This document shows positions 39,942 through 49,980 of a stretch of 64,000 bases of DNA, piece by piece (within the stretch, counting starts at the first letter, position 1; the number at the start of each line of letters is the position of its first letter). Under the pieces are notes generated by a model that did no database searches, had not been told where the DNA came from, and saw only the letters and a list, made by a program, of their open reading frames with translations. The translations under genes were made by a program, and so were the position numbers. The stretch is from a virus, in the IMG/VR virus record IMGVR_UViG_3300020185_000024, positions 1 through 64,000 of that record, one strand, 5' to 3'.

Positions 39942-41198
39942 ATGGCAACATTTTCACAAAACAACATTCAATGGTTACTATTAGGTAATGACACAAGTAC
40001 AAACGGAGCTAGTAGAGCTGCAGGGATTAATTCCTTAGCTTCTGGTGAAGTAGGAGTATTTGGGGCATACGGAGATAAACTAACTAGCGCAAATGACGCA
40101 GGTCTTCGATTTATGGTAGCTCAAGAAAACGGAAATTCTCCTGTTACTTCTGAGATCATAGATCCTACAACAGTAACAAAACTTAAAAAAGTCGTTGGTG
40201 CTGCTGCAGCTCAACAAGTAGACGTAATTGGATTTAATGGAACTTCTGGTTCTATTAATGTAATTGCAGATAACGTTTATATGGCTAACGTAAACTTAAA
40301 CCAAAGTTTAGTTTCAAATCACGGTGGACAATACCTTAAACATGCAGTTTACAAATCTCCTTCAACAGGAGCAACTCAGCTTGGTATTGCAAGCGGTTTA
40401 ACTGATTCATTCATTAAAAATTTCAGCAAAGAAGCAAGTAAAATTGTAAAAGCTGAACGTTTATGCGATGAAGCAGGTACTGCTTTAGGTACAGGTACTG
40501 CAACTTCAGCAACAGTAGTAGCTACCAATGGTAGTAAAGTTGTTACTGGATGGGCAGATGTAGACGATGCTACAACTAACGCAGCTATGGAAGTAGGAGG
40601 TCTTTTAAGATTTGGTACTGCCACAACTGATCCAGTTTATGTAATTGCTTCTATTGATGCTATTAATGATACTCTTACTTTAGATGTTCCTTATCAAGGA
40701 ACAACTGAAACTTTTAATGACACTGGTTTAGAAACAATTCCTGCTGCAACTGCTGTTGCTTCTGAAATGGGAGTTAAAGTAACTGGCATAGCTGGAGAAT
40801 TTGACACTGGTAAAATGCATTACTACCCAGGAACTTCTTGGACTATGACATTGAGAGATTTTGGTACTACTACTCTTACTAATTCTGTTGGACAAGATAA
40901 CGGAAAAGGTACTTATGAGCAAGTAGCTGAATTGGAATTCTTCCTTCAAGGAAATGGTGGAAACACTATGCGAGCTCCAGAACCACATGTCTTTACTCGT
41001 AGAGCTAAAGCTGTTGAAGGTGCTTTATACAACTTGTATGAAATCACTTACACAACTAAAGAAGAACGAGGATACGGTGCTATTCATGCTCCTAAACAGT
41101 TGACTATTGCTGCAATTTCTACTAATGGTGGATGGGCAGATGATCCAATTACAGGTTTGCAAGCAACAATTGAAAAGCTTACTGGATTATCATTCTAA
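39942..41198 (+). CDS. Abundant structural protein, 418 aa (decoration or tube candidate)
   Basis: Ala/Thr/Gly/Val-rich with beta-rich blocks and Ig-like stretches (SATVVATNGSKVVTGWADVD, then GLLRFGTATTDPVYVIASID). Codon bias is like the capsid gene, and a strong terminator follows, so it is probably produced in many copies. Two readings are possible: a capsid decoration protein, or a tail-tube-like protein. Crassviruses are podoviruses with a short tail, which favours decoration, but the composition does not exclude a tube. Confidence 0.6.
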   Translation: MATFSQNNIQWLLLGNDTSTNGASRAAGINSLASGEVGVFGAYGDKLTSANDAGLRFMVAQENGNSPVTSEIIDPTTVTKLKKVVGAAAAQQVDVIGFNGTSGSINVIADNVYMANVNLNQSLVSNHGGQYLKHAVYKSPSTGATQLGIASGLTDSFIKNFSKEASKIVKAERLCDEAGTALGTGTATSATVVATNGSKVVTGWADVDDATTNAAMEVGGLLRFGTATTDPVYVIASIDAINDTLTLDVPYQGTTETFNDTGLETIPAATAVASEMGVKVTGIAGEFDTGKMHYYPGTSWTMTLRDFGTTTLTNSVGQDNGKGTYEQVAELEFFLQGNGGNTMRAPEPHVFTRRAKAVEGALYNLYEITYTTKEERGYGAIHAPKQLTIAAISTNGGWADDPITGLQATIEKLTGLSF

Positions 41199-41209
41199 GA
41201 TATAAATCA

Positions 41210-41242
41210 TAAAAGGAGGGGTTAATTCTCCTCCTTTTTTTT
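41210..41242 (+). terminator. Intrinsic terminator after the 418-aa gene
   Basis: AAAAGGAGG and CCTCCTTTT pair around GGTTAATTCT-like bases and are followed by a T8 run. Confidence 0.9.
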
Positions 41243-41270
41243 ACTTTTTTTCTTTATTTATTATTTCTCT

Positions 41271-41834
41271 ATGGCTTTTGAACCAAAAATATCTGTATGT
41301 TATCACAATTGTAATGAAGTTAAAATAACTGACATTACTGGAGTTTATAATGTGGATTCCAATGCTACTGCATGGAATACTCCAAATCCTGCATCTTCAG
41401 ATGCTACTAAGATTGAACTTGTAATTGATGGAGTAATATACGATGTTACTGATGATGCTCCAGGAGAAATAAATGGAGAATTTACTTATACCATAGCAGA
41501 CTTAGTTCTAGCTGATGGTTATCATACTTTTGAATATAAAGTATATTACACTGAAGGCGTAGGAGTTGACGCTGTAGCTAAAAACACTTCTTACACACTT
41601 ACAGAATTTATTACATGTTCAGCAAGATGCTGTGTAGATAAAATGTGGTTAAGAGTAGCTGACAATCACTGTAATTGCGATAAAGGAGATTTAATGCAAA
41701 AAGCAATAGAAGCTGAAGCATTACTCAAAGCAGCACAAACATCTGCTGCAGCTTGTGGAAATGAAACCCAAGCTAACTTGTTACTTGATTCAGTAACTAA
41801 TTTATGTGCATTTGAAGAATGCAATTGTAACTAA
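41271..41834 (+). CDS. Cysteine-rich Ig-like virion protein, 187 aa
   Basis: An N-terminal beta-sandwich-like part (about 1-125), then a cysteine cluster CSARCCVDKMWLRVADNHCNC (about 121-141), a helix with QKAIEAEALLKAAQTSA, and a C-terminal CAFEECNCN. Up to ten cysteines are unusual for this phage and could bind metal or form disulfides outside the cell. First gene of the tail/adhesin cluster. Confidence 0.65.
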   Translation: MAFEPKISVCYHNCNEVKITDITGVYNVDSNATAWNTPNPASSDATKIELVIDGVIYDVTDDAPGEINGEFTYTIADLVLADGYHTFEYKVYYTEGVGVDAVAKNTSYTLTEFITCSARCCVDKMWLRVADNHCNCDKGDLMQKAIEAEALLKAAQTSAAACGNETQANLLLDSVTNLCAFEECNCN

Positions 41835-41846
41835 AAACTTTAAAAA

Positions 41847-43166
41847 ATGGCAAACGAAACTCAAAATCAAATACTTAATTCTTCTAGAAGAATAGAAAAC
41901 TTATTAGGTGGAACAGGAAATGATGGAGGTGTATCTAGTGAAAAAACTCTAAAAACTCTAGCTACCGAATCCACTCTAATTTCATTATTAAATCACACAA
42001 TAGATACTCAAGATATTGAAGTATTATTAGTAAGAGATACAGGAGCATCTGATAAAGTAGTGCAACAAATAAGAGAGTACACTCAACCATCAGGTCCTTG
42101 GGTAACTTCTTACGAAGATGTGTCTGGAAATGCTTATACTCCAGCAGGGCCATTAGAATATTTAGATCCTTCAGCAGTATTAAACTTAATGCTAGCAGAA
42201 GAGTTAAGTCAAGGAATAGCTATAAGTTCTCAAATTAATTTGTTAACTTCTATTTTAAATAAAATAATTGCTGCACCTGCTACTGAAGCTAAACAAGATA
42301 CGTTAATTACAGCTCTAGGGTCATTACTTACAGAACTTCAAGCAAAAGCAGACTTGACGGAAACTCAGCCAGTAAGTGCTGCAGCTTTACCACTACCAAC
42401 TGGTGCTTCAACTGAAGCAAAACAAGATACTGGCAATACTAGCCTAGGAACAATCGCTGGAGACACTACAAGTATCGATGCTAAGTTACCAGCTCAAGGA
42501 GCAGCTTTAACAGCCGCTTCAACGCCTGTAAACATTGCTAGTGATCAAATTGTGCCAGTAAGTGCATCAAGTTTACCACTGCCAAGTGGAGCTGCAACAG
42601 AAACTACTCAAGCTACTTTAGCTACTCAAGCTACTTTATCTCTTTTAGAGAATAAAGATTTTGCTACACAAAGTACTTTACAAGGAGTTTCTAACACTAA
42701 TAATAATATTAGTGATAAATCAAATATTATTGCAGCAGCTACACAAAGTATGGATGTAAACACTGCTAATATTCAAACTAATGGAGTTACAACTTCACAA
42801 AAAGTTACTTCAATAGATAATAAAACTCCTGCATTAGGACAAGCTGCAATGTCTCAATCAGTACCAGTCACTATAGCTAGTAACCAATCTAATGTTCCTG
42901 TAGCTATTCAAACCACTGCTAGGACTTTTTCAGCAGTTAATGTAGGAATAGGAGTAACGTTTACAGCCCCTGCTGGATGTAAATATATTAAAATATTTGG
43001 CAATGCTCATAATATGCCTGGTATAGTTGCTGTAAATGGGTGGCCAGTAGACCTTTCTAATAAATCTTATTTTGTGGAAATAACAGCTCCAGCAGGTTGT
43101 ACCATTACTGGATTAGTTTTAAATGGTATAGCAACAGGAAACGTTATTGTTCACTATTTAGTTTAA
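41847..43166 (+). CDS. Tail or fibre protein with repetitive beta-helix-like middle, 439 aa
   Basis: The middle region repeats variations of PVSAAALPLPTGASTEAKQD and PVSASSLPLPSGAATETTQA, and later AMSQSVPVTIASNQSNVPV: short coiled-coil or beta-prism segments common in phage trimeric tail proteins. The C-terminus is a globular beta domain (TARTFSAVNVGIGVTFTAPA). No enzymatic motif. Probably a virion surface or linker protein. Confidence 0.6.
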   Translation: MANETQNQILNSSRRIENLLGGTGNDGGVSSEKTLKTLATESTLISLLNHTIDTQDIEVLLVRDTGASDKVVQQIREYTQPSGPWVTSYEDVSGNAYTPAGPLEYLDPSAVLNLMLAEELSQGIAISSQINLLTSILNKIIAAPATEAKQDTLITALGSLLTELQAKADLTETQPVSAAALPLPTGASTEAKQDTGNTSLGTIAGDTTSIDAKLPAQGAALTAASTPVNIASDQIVPVSASSLPLPSGAATETTQATLATQATLSLLENKDFATQSTLQGVSNTNNNISDKSNIIAAATQSMDVNTANIQTNGVTTSQKVTSIDNKTPALGQAAMSQSVPVTIASNQSNVPVAIQTTARTFSAVNVGIGVTFTAPAGCKYIKIFGNAHNMPGIVAVNGWPVDLSNKSYFVEITAPAGCTITGLVLNGIATGNVIVHYLV

Positions 43167-43184
43167 TATATTTAAAATTTTCTT

Positions 43185-44240
43185 ATGACATGTAAATCAT
43201 GTAAAAGTGCAACGTGTAATGGAGCTTGTAAAAGCATTACATTACCTGCTACTCTAAATAAAGGTGCAACTGGGGCTAATGGAGCTGACGGAGCTTCTGC
43301 ATTTATGTATATAGGTTACGCAACCTCTAATACTGGTGCTGACTTTGCTACTGCTCCTTTTGCTTCTGCTAATTGGGTATCCTTTAAAAACACAACAGTA
43401 GCTTCTACAAACGATGTAAATTTACATGCAGGCAACTGGATAGAACTAGAGTGTCCTTGTACTTCCAGCAATGGAGAAGATGGTACTAATGGAGTAGGAA
43501 TTTCTCAAATAGAACTTACTGACGGAGATGGTTCTCCAGGAACTACTGATACTTATACTATAACTTATTCAGATGCTACTACTTCTACATTTACTGTAAC
43601 TAATGGTGCAAATGGAGAATCAGGAGCAGCAGGAACAAGTCAACAAATTCTTTATGGAACAATTGCTCCTGGAGATATTTTAGGTGAAGATGGAGATTCT
43701 TATATAGATACTATAACTGGTAATCTTTATAGCAAAGCTGCAGGAGCTTGGACTTTAGAAACAAATTTAAAAGGTCCTACAGGAGCTACAGGAGCAACAG
43801 GTCCAGCAGGCCCAGCAGGAACAGCAGCAAATAATAAGTATGCTGCAATAATGATATCCTCAGATAAGACTATAAATACAACTACTGTAGCAACTCCTAT
43901 AGAAGAATGGGAAACATCTGAAGCAAGCGGATACTCAGTTAGCCTTAATGACGGAACTCTTACAGTAAACGAAAATGTTACAACTATTGTTGAATTTAAT
44001 ATAGCATTTACAAGTGGATCAAGTGAAGAGTTTACTTTTACAATATATAAAAATGGAACTACGATTACTAATTTACTTGTTTTTGCAAGTACAGGTTCAA
44101 GTTCAGCCAAGTCAGGTAAAGCAAGTTTGAGATTTCCAATTACTTTAATAAATGGAGATAGTTTAGTCATTAAGGTAGCTTCAAATAGTACAGCAACTTT
44201 AGTAATTAAAAACGCAACATTTATAATAGAAGGAAAATAA
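43185..44240 (+). CDS. Collagen-like fibre protein with C1q/TNF-like head, 351 aa
   Basis: Begins with a Cys-rich leader (CKSCKSATCNGACKS). A central collagen-like run, GPTGATGATGPAGPAG (about 200-216), follows. The C-terminal 130 residues (ISSDKTINTTTVATPIEEWE to ATLVIKNATFIIEGK) have the strand pattern of a C1q/TNF-like trimer head, often a receptor- or glycan-binding tip. Forms a trimeric fibre, probably at the capsid surface or tail. It starts 18 nt after the previous gene. Confidence 0.7.
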   Translation: MTCKSCKSATCNGACKSITLPATLNKGATGANGADGASAFMYIGYATSNTGADFATAPFASANWVSFKNTTVASTNDVNLHAGNWIELECPCTSSNGEDGTNGVGISQIELTDGDGSPGTTDTYTITYSDATTSTFTVTNGANGESGAAGTSQQILYGTIAPGDILGEDGDSYIDTITGNLYSKAAGAWTLETNLKGPTGATGATGPAGPAGTAANNKYAAIMISSDKTINTTTVATPIEEWETSEASGYSVSLNDGTLTVNENVTTIVEFNIAFTSGSSEEFTFTIYKNGTTITNLLVFASTGSSSAKSGKASLRFPITLINGDSLVIKVASNSTATLVIKNATFIIEGK

Positions 44241-44241
44241 T

Positions 44242-44979
44242 ATGGCATCTACTATTACCACAAGTTCGGATACTTTTTACGAAAATATAAATGCTCCAGG
44301 AGTTGTTGACTTTACTAGAAATATAACCATAAGTATTAACGGATCAGCCACATTTAACGCTTCTAAAGCAGCTAGTAATTTATATGCAACTAATGTTCCT
44401 TTAGGTTGGACATTAGCAGCGAGTGCTGGAAGCAATGTAACTAAAGAAATACTTGTAACTTTTTCTGGCACTGCAAATGATCACGATGCTGCAGACAGTA
44501 TTTCTAATTTAGGATTATATCTTCCTTTAACAGGAAGCAATGGACCTACTTACACTGTTCAAGATGGCTTAGATGATTGGGAAAAAACAGACTTTAATGT
44601 AATATTTTATGGAGGAGCAGCCCCAGATCCAGACCCAGACCCAGATCCAGATCCAGATCCAGATCCAGATCCAGATCCTCCAGTCGAAATTATTGAAAAT
44701 TTTGTTAGTAAATTTAAAACTTATGTATTAGATTTGCAATGTAAGCATGCTTCTTTAGGAGAAAAAATAAGTAAAGGATATCATTATGGTAAATTCTGCG
44801 AAAACAAAAATAAAGACTTTATACAATTAAGTTACATAATAGATATACTTTCTAGACATAATTCTAGATTAGAAGAACTCAATAAAGAATTAGACAGTAC
44901 TTTTGATCATTATTGCTTAAAAGATACTGAATTACTTAAACTAGTAGATTACGCATACTACACAATTAAAAAATACTAA
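44242..44979 (+). CDS. Adhesin-like protein with (DP)9 linker, 245 aa
   Basis: An N-terminal beta domain (about 1-125, SSDTFYENINAPGVVDFTRN and following) is joined to a helical C-terminal domain (about 150-245) by nine Asp-Pro repeats. The repeat gives a stiff acidic spacer. The C-terminal helices (FVSKFKTYVLDLQCKHASLG) may dock on the tail. Virion protein by context. Confidence 0.6.
   Translation: MASTITTSSDTFYENINAPGVVDFTRNITISINGSATFNASKAASNLYATNVPLGWTLAASAGSNVTKEILVTFSGTANDHDAADSISNLGLYLPLTGSNGPTYTVQDGLDDWEKTDFNVIFYGGAAPDPDPDPDPDPDPDPDPDPPVEIIENFVSKFKTYVLDLQCKHASLGEKISKGYHYGKFCENKNKDFIQLSYIIDILSRHNSRLEELNKELDSTFDHYCLKDTELLKLVDYAYYTIKKY
44623..44676 (+). repeat. Tandem CCAGAY repeat encoding (Pro-Asp)9
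   Basis: 54 nt made of nine copies of CCAGAT/CCAGAC in frame. Slippage here would change linker length in 2-residue steps without a frameshift. Confidence 0.9.
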
Positions 44980-46175
44980 TGTCAGGAACTAGAATAATAT
45001 CTAATATAGAAGCTTTAAAAGAAATAACTAAAGCAGAAACCCTTGATTTAGTAATCATAGGTAAAAGAAGTACTTCTAATACAGATGGTAAAAAGTATGA
45101 TCCTAAGTCCATAACTATAGAAAAGTTTATGGAGCTTGTTAATTCAGGCACTAACATACTATTAGATGAAGATGATTTTGCTTCTGACTCTAATTCTAAA
45201 GCACCAACTCAACAATCAACTAAAGCTTATATAGCATCACAATTAGCGTCTGGAGGATTTACTCTTTTAGATGATGATACTATGTCAGCAGCGTCGAGAA
45301 CCCAAGCAGCCACTCAAGGTTCGATAAAAGTATACATTGATAACAGTGTAACTTTTACGAATCCTGTAGGAGAAACTACTGTTAGAAACACATTTGGAGA
45401 TATTAAATCTGGAGTAACTAATATAAACGGATTAACCTATCAAGAAATATTTGAAAATATGTTTTTTCCTTATTCCTTACCTTCATTCTCTAGTTTTACT
45501 TTAAATGGAATAAGTACTGTTCAAGAAATAGGAGCAAGCATAGGTCAAAATCAAACATTTACTTGGGGATACAATAACTCAGGAAATATAAGTACTGCTT
45601 CTAATGCTATAGCACTATCTAATTATATAGGAACTTATTTACCAGCAACTTTTGGCGTACCTAAAACTACTACTAGTCAAGCAGTTAGTTTTAATAGCGT
45701 CATAACTTCAAGTACTCCTGGAGATACTGTAGGTTTTACAGTAACAGGACTAAACACTAAAAACACTACATTTAGTAGAAATTATGTTATGGGATTTTAT
45801 GGAAGAGTTATATGGGGTACTCACGCAAGCCCAGTAATAAATACTGGTCAAGCTGCAGCTTTAACAGCTAGTCAAAATGACTTAACTAAAAATATGACTA
45901 ACTCTACTGGTAATGACATAGTAGGAAGTCGATTAACTTTTAATCCTTCAGGTTCTGAATACAGTTATTTACTGATACCTACAGGAGTTCAAATGCCAAA
46001 CGATATTAGAAATTCTACTTTATCTAGTATAGCTAATAGCTTTGACATGTATCAAAATTTATCTGGACAAACAGATATAGTTATAAACACAGCAACAGGA
46101 ATTAATGTTACTTATAAAGTATTTAGAAGTCAAAATGCTTCTAGTGGAGCAAGCACCTGTATAATATCTAACTAA
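44979..46175 (+). CDS. Tail-fibre/baseplate-like protein, 398 aa
   Basis: Ser/Thr/Asn-rich beta protein. N-terminal part with ISNIEALKEITKAETLDLVI and a STKAYIASQLASGG segment found in trimeric phage fibres. The C-terminal half (about 150-398) looks like a beta-sandwich (LPSFSSFTLNGISTVQEIGA and following). No enzyme motif. Starts on the last base of the preceding gene. Confidence 0.55.
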   Translation: MSGTRIISNIEALKEITKAETLDLVIIGKRSTSNTDGKKYDPKSITIEKFMELVNSGTNILLDEDDFASDSNSKAPTQQSTKAYIASQLASGGFTLLDDDTMSAASRTQAATQGSIKVYIDNSVTFTNPVGETTVRNTFGDIKSGVTNINGLTYQEIFENMFFPYSLPSFSSFTLNGISTVQEIGASIGQNQTFTWGYNNSGNISTASNAIALSNYIGTYLPATFGVPKTTTSQAVSFNSVITSSTPGDTVGFTVTGLNTKNTTFSRNYVMGFYGRVIWGTHASPVINTGQAAALTASQNDLTKNMTNSTGNDIVGSRLTFNPSGSEYSYLLIPTGVQMPNDIRNSTLSSIANSFDMYQNLSGQTDIVINTATGINVTYKVFRSQNASSGASTCIISN

Positions 46176-47737
46176 TGGGAATTAAAATAACATCAAATTT
46201 TGAAAGAAACGCTTCTAGCGACACTTATTCTTTAATGGATATTCTTACAGTAAAAGGAGGATTCTCTTCTTTTGCTAATATGGCAACATTAAACAGTGGA
46301 TTACCTTTACCTGTTAGAACAGATAATATGGTAGTCTATACAGCAGACAATCAAAGCTTTTATGAATTAACTACTAATCCTAGTACAGATGTGACTACTC
46401 CTTCAGATTGGACTATCTTAACTGTAGGAGTCTCTGGAGGAGTAACTATAAAAGGAACTGTATGGAATGCTTCAGCTAACACTGGTCCAATACTAAATGA
46501 CAATTCAGGAACTGACGGAGACTTTTATATATGCGGAACTGCAGGAACAGTTAGCGACCCTAATATAGCAGTAGCTAACGGAGAAACTTTTATAGTAGGA
46601 GACTGGATTATATTTGATGGAACTAACTGGAGAAGGTTAGTTCAATCAGGAAATGCAGGAGATTGGAATACTTTAGCAAATAAACCAGCTACTTTTCCTC
46701 CTGATGTTCATATTCATACAATTGCAGACTTAGATGCAGCAGCACAAGCATTAATCAATGGAAAAGAAGATCTTACAAATAAAGTTCAAACTTTAACTGA
46801 TGTAAATGCTAATAAGACTTCTACATCTATGTATCCTTCATTAAATGCTTTAGTAGATTATATAGCTCAAGAAATTACTGCAGCAGGAACTGGTGGCGGT
46901 GGAACTACAGATCATAATCTTCTTACTACCTTACAAGGAGGAAATACTAACGAATATTATCATTTTGACGCTAGTCAGCATAGCAAATTACTTGCTTTGA
47001 TATACACAGCACCTACAATTAGATTTAATGGCTCTACGGCTCTTAAATTAACTTCTACTGTAGAAACAGGAAATAATATTACAACAGCTGCTTCAAGTAC
47101 TTTAATTACTACCACATTTACAGAATTAGCTAATATTACACCTGCTACTACTTGGGAAAAGAAAGAAACTCAGACAGGATCTTTTGGTGCAACTAGTACA
47201 ACAGCTCCTACATTTACTTCAGCTTATAGCGGAGTACCTGGAAATGGTATAACTAAAGTTTCTGAAGGGAGGATATATGAAGTCACTTCTTCAGGTTCAG
47301 GCAATGCTTTAGTAAGTCCAACAGTTTACACTTATGTTCAAACTATGTATAGAGTATATTATTTTATGGCAGATAGTACTACAGATTTTACAGATCCTGG
47401 AAACACTGTCGCATTGCAGAATTTTTTAAATACTGCTAAAGGAAATGCTAATGTTCCTAATCAAGTATATCATGAACTTAGGTCTGCCAAGAAAACAGGC
47501 AAAGTAACATTCACAGAACCAGGAACAGGTGCTGTACATATATATACAGTACATCCAGACGCTTACGGAACTCAAGTATTTGATAATGCTACATTTCCTG
47601 GAAATAATTATACTACAGTAAGTTCTACATTCAGTTATAATAATAATGGAACTACTACTACATATAGAATAACTAGACTTAGTGGAACTAGTGCTCCATT
47701 AGCTATTAACGGAAGCATAGAAATAAACTTTAAATAA
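46175..47737 (+). CDS. Fibre-like protein, 520 aa
   Basis: N-terminal region resembles the next gene (SDTYSLMDILTVKGGFSSFA versus GNNVSLLDSKEIKGGLHYIK), suggesting related attachment domains. A VTIKGTVWNASANTGPILND block, typical of phage fibre repeats, and a GDWIIFDGTNWRRL turn follow. The C-terminal half is a beta domain. Probably a trimeric receptor-binding fibre component. Confidence 0.6.
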   Translation: MGIKITSNFERNASSDTYSLMDILTVKGGFSSFANMATLNSGLPLPVRTDNMVVYTADNQSFYELTTNPSTDVTTPSDWTILTVGVSGGVTIKGTVWNASANTGPILNDNSGTDGDFYICGTAGTVSDPNIAVANGETFIVGDWIIFDGTNWRRLVQSGNAGDWNTLANKPATFPPDVHIHTIADLDAAAQALINGKEDLTNKVQTLTDVNANKTSTSMYPSLNALVDYIAQEITAAGTGGGGTTDHNLLTTLQGGNTNEYYHFDASQHSKLLALIYTAPTIRFNGSTALKLTSTVETGNNITTAASSTLITTTFTELANITPATTWEKKETQTGSFGATSTTAPTFTSAYSGVPGNGITKVSEGRIYEVTSSGSGNALVSPTVYTYVQTMYRVYYFMADSTTDFTDPGNTVALQNFLNTAKGNANVPNQVYHELRSAKKTGKVTFTEPGTGAVHIYTVHPDAYGTQVFDNATFPGNNYTTVSSTFSYNNNGTTTTYRITRLSGTSAPLAINGSIEINFK

Positions 47738-49980
47738 TGGCATATCCAAACAAAACTACTGGAGCTAAACCTTCAGGTCAAATTAATTTACTTCAATCTT
47801 TACAAGTTGCTTCTTATGGTAATAATGTATCTTTATTAGACTCTAAAGAGATTAAAGGAGGACTTCACTATATTAAGCATATTGGAGACTTAACTGATAC
47901 AGATTGGGATGGTATAATGCCTTCTAGAAAGCAAGATGGTATGATGGCTTATGTTCATTATGAGAATGATGGAACCACTCTTAGAGATAAATACTATAAG
48001 CTTAAACCAGGAACTGCAGGAACTACAATTACTGATTGGGAAGAACTTTCATTTGGTGGAAGTACTCTAGTTATTAACAATATACAAACTGTAGCTGATA
48101 TTGCAGCAAGAGATGCTTTAACTGGAATGGTTAATGGAGATGTAACTCATGTTACAGATGCTTCTGCAGATGCAGCAGTACCTAGTGGTGGAGCTTCTTA
48201 TATATACGATGGTTCTACTTGGACTAGAATATTAGGAGCAAATGGTATTAATCCATCAGATGTAGCTTCAAATACTGCAGCCAGACATCAAAAAAACGAA
48301 GATACAGCTCTAGATGCTTCTGGATTGAATATAACTGCCAGTTTAATTAATACTCATATTAATGATATTAATCAACATGCTCCTATTAATGATTTAGCAG
48401 GACTTACTAATACTAATGAATTATGGTCAGCAGATAAAATACAAACAGAGTTAAATGTAATTATAGCAGATACAAATGCTAACAGTTCAGATGTCGCCAC
48501 TTTATCTGCAGCATTATCTAATAAGGTAGACAAAATCACAGGATACTCTTTAATAGAAGATGCTGAAAAAACTAAAATACATACTAGAAATAAAGATACA
48601 GCAATTAAAGTATCCGACTTTCCAGACTTAGATGGAAGTGGAGCAGCTATAACAAACATACCTGAACTAAGACAAGTATTTTCTGCCAATTTAGATATAG
48701 GAACTATTGTAACTTATGTAGATGCTTCAACAGATAAAGAAGTCAAATATATACTTACTGCTAATAATTCTACAGATAATGGAGGATCTACAATAAGACC
48801 TGTAGATTATGCTACCTCTACTAATGAAAAAGTATGGGAAGTAATAGGATTAGGAATATATGGTATTAATGATATTGCAGATGTAGATGTTTCTGGCATA
48901 GGAGTAGGAAATATTTTAGTATGGAACGGTACTGAATTTGTAATAGGCGGTGGATTTAGTGTAACAGACATAGATGATTTATCAGATGTAGATACTACAA
49001 CTACAACTCCTAATACTGGAGAATTTCTTAAATGGGACGGTAGTAACTGGGTTCCTGCTATAATACCTACTATAAATGCTATAGATGATATAGGAGATGT
49101 TGACACTACTTCTGCTGTACCTAGCGTTGGTGAATTTCTTAAGTGGGACGGAACTAATTGGGTACCTGCTGCAATAATAGAAGCTAGCGGAAGTGTTGAC
49201 GAACACAGCGATGTAGACACTACTACTTCTGCACCAACTACAGGGGAATTTCTTAAATGGAATGGTAGCAATTGGATACCTGCGGCAATAGTAGAGGCTA
49301 ATGGTACTATTGACAGTCATAGTGATGTAGATTTATCTACTCCTCCTGGAAATGGTCAAATATTATTATATAATTCTAGTACTGGAAAATGGTTGCCAAG
49401 TCCTGTTCCTTTTACTATTACTGAAATTAGTGATTTAACAGATGTAGATACTAGTGGTGCAGTTTCTGGAGAATTTTTAAAATGGGATGGTATAAATTGG
49501 ATACCTGATGCAATACCTACTATCAACACTATAAATGATATTGGAGATGCAACTATTACAGCAGCTACTACTGGAGATATTATTCAATGGAATGGTTCTG
49601 CTTGGGTTAATATACCTTTACCTTCTAGTAATCCTACTAGTGTTGTAGCATCTGCTGTACTAAGCACATTTGTAGTAAGTAGTCACACAACATTTGATTT
49701 AAGTGGTGCTAATCTTGCTCATAAAGTTATTGAAGTAAATATGGACGAAGCTTTTAGTGGAAACTTAACATTTACTAATGGAGTTAAAGGTACTAAGTAT
49801 ACTATAAGATTAACTACGGCTACTACAGCTTTTTCTCCTACAATAAATTTAGCAGCTACAACAAAAGTAAGAAGTGCTACAGCTTTAATTGCTCCTAACA
49901 ATAGTGATTGGACACATGAATATCATGTAGAGTTTGACGGTACTAACTATTGGGTAACACCAGAATATGACCAAAACTAA
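47737..49980 (+). CDS. Fibre protein with GEFLKWDG repeats, 747 aa
   Basis: An N-terminal attachment-like domain (GGLHYIKHIGDLTDTDWDGI, a DDA-type block with YIYDGSTWTRI), then a coiled stretch, then from about residue 385 repeats of a unit with consensus DDIGDVDTT...GEFLKWDGxNWVPA. The C-terminal domain (about 635-747) is beta-rich. Repeats of W-D-G type are common in phage fibres and often form a beta-helical shaft. Likely host-range determinant; recombination between repeats would shorten the shaft. Confidence 0.65.
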   Translation: MAYPNKTTGAKPSGQINLLQSLQVASYGNNVSLLDSKEIKGGLHYIKHIGDLTDTDWDGIMPSRKQDGMMAYVHYENDGTTLRDKYYKLKPGTAGTTITDWEELSFGGSTLVINNIQTVADIAARDALTGMVNGDVTHVTDASADAAVPSGGASYIYDGSTWTRILGANGINPSDVASNTAARHQKNEDTALDASGLNITASLINTHINDINQHAPINDLAGLTNTNELWSADKIQTELNVIIADTNANSSDVATLSAALSNKVDKITGYSLIEDAEKTKIHTRNKDTAIKVSDFPDLDGSGAAITNIPELRQVFSANLDIGTIVTYVDASTDKEVKYILTANNSTDNGGSTIRPVDYATSTNEKVWEVIGLGIYGINDIADVDVSGIGVGNILVWNGTEFVIGGGFSVTDIDDLSDVDTTTTTPNTGEFLKWDGSNWVPAIIPTINAIDDIGDVDTTSAVPSVGEFLKWDGTNWVPAAIIEASGSVDEHSDVDTTTSAPTTGEFLKWNGSNWIPAAIVEANGTIDSHSDVDLSTPPGNGQILLYNSSTGKWLPSPVPFTITEISDLTDVDTSGAVSGEFLKWDGINWIPDAIPTINTINDIGDATITAATTGDIIQWNGSAWVNIPLPSSNPTSVVASAVLSTFVVSSHTTFDLSGANLAHKVIEVNMDEAFSGNLTFTNGVKGTKYTIRLTTATTAFSPTINLAATTKVRSATALIAPNNSDWTHEYHVEFDGTNYWVTPEYDQN
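48960..49575 (+). repeat. Tandem shaft repeats (about 108-120 nt units)
   Basis: Repeats around GGAGAATTTCTTAAATGGGA (starting near 49018) recur near 49130, 49246 and 49469, each encoding GEFLKWDG/NGxNW. A degenerate unit lacking this core lies between the last two, and a shortened unit follows. Divergence at third positions shows the array is not newly duplicated. Confidence 0.75.

Noticed and set aside
43727-44248. 173-aa minus-strand frame opposite the collagen-like fibre gene
   Set aside because: Its Pro/Val-rich content is the complement of collagen and Thr-rich codons; no start signals.
44623-44676. CRISPR-like short repeats
   Set aside because: Units are contiguous, six bases long and coding (Pro-Asp); no spacers. 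No CRISPR array was seen anywhere in the window.
48807-49271. Long minus-strand frame opposite the 747-aa fibre gene, and a second one at 48982-49320
   Set aside because: Mirror of the repeated plus-strand codons. Opposite strand of a clear virion gene, no leader or coupling, and low-complexity content produced by the repeats.
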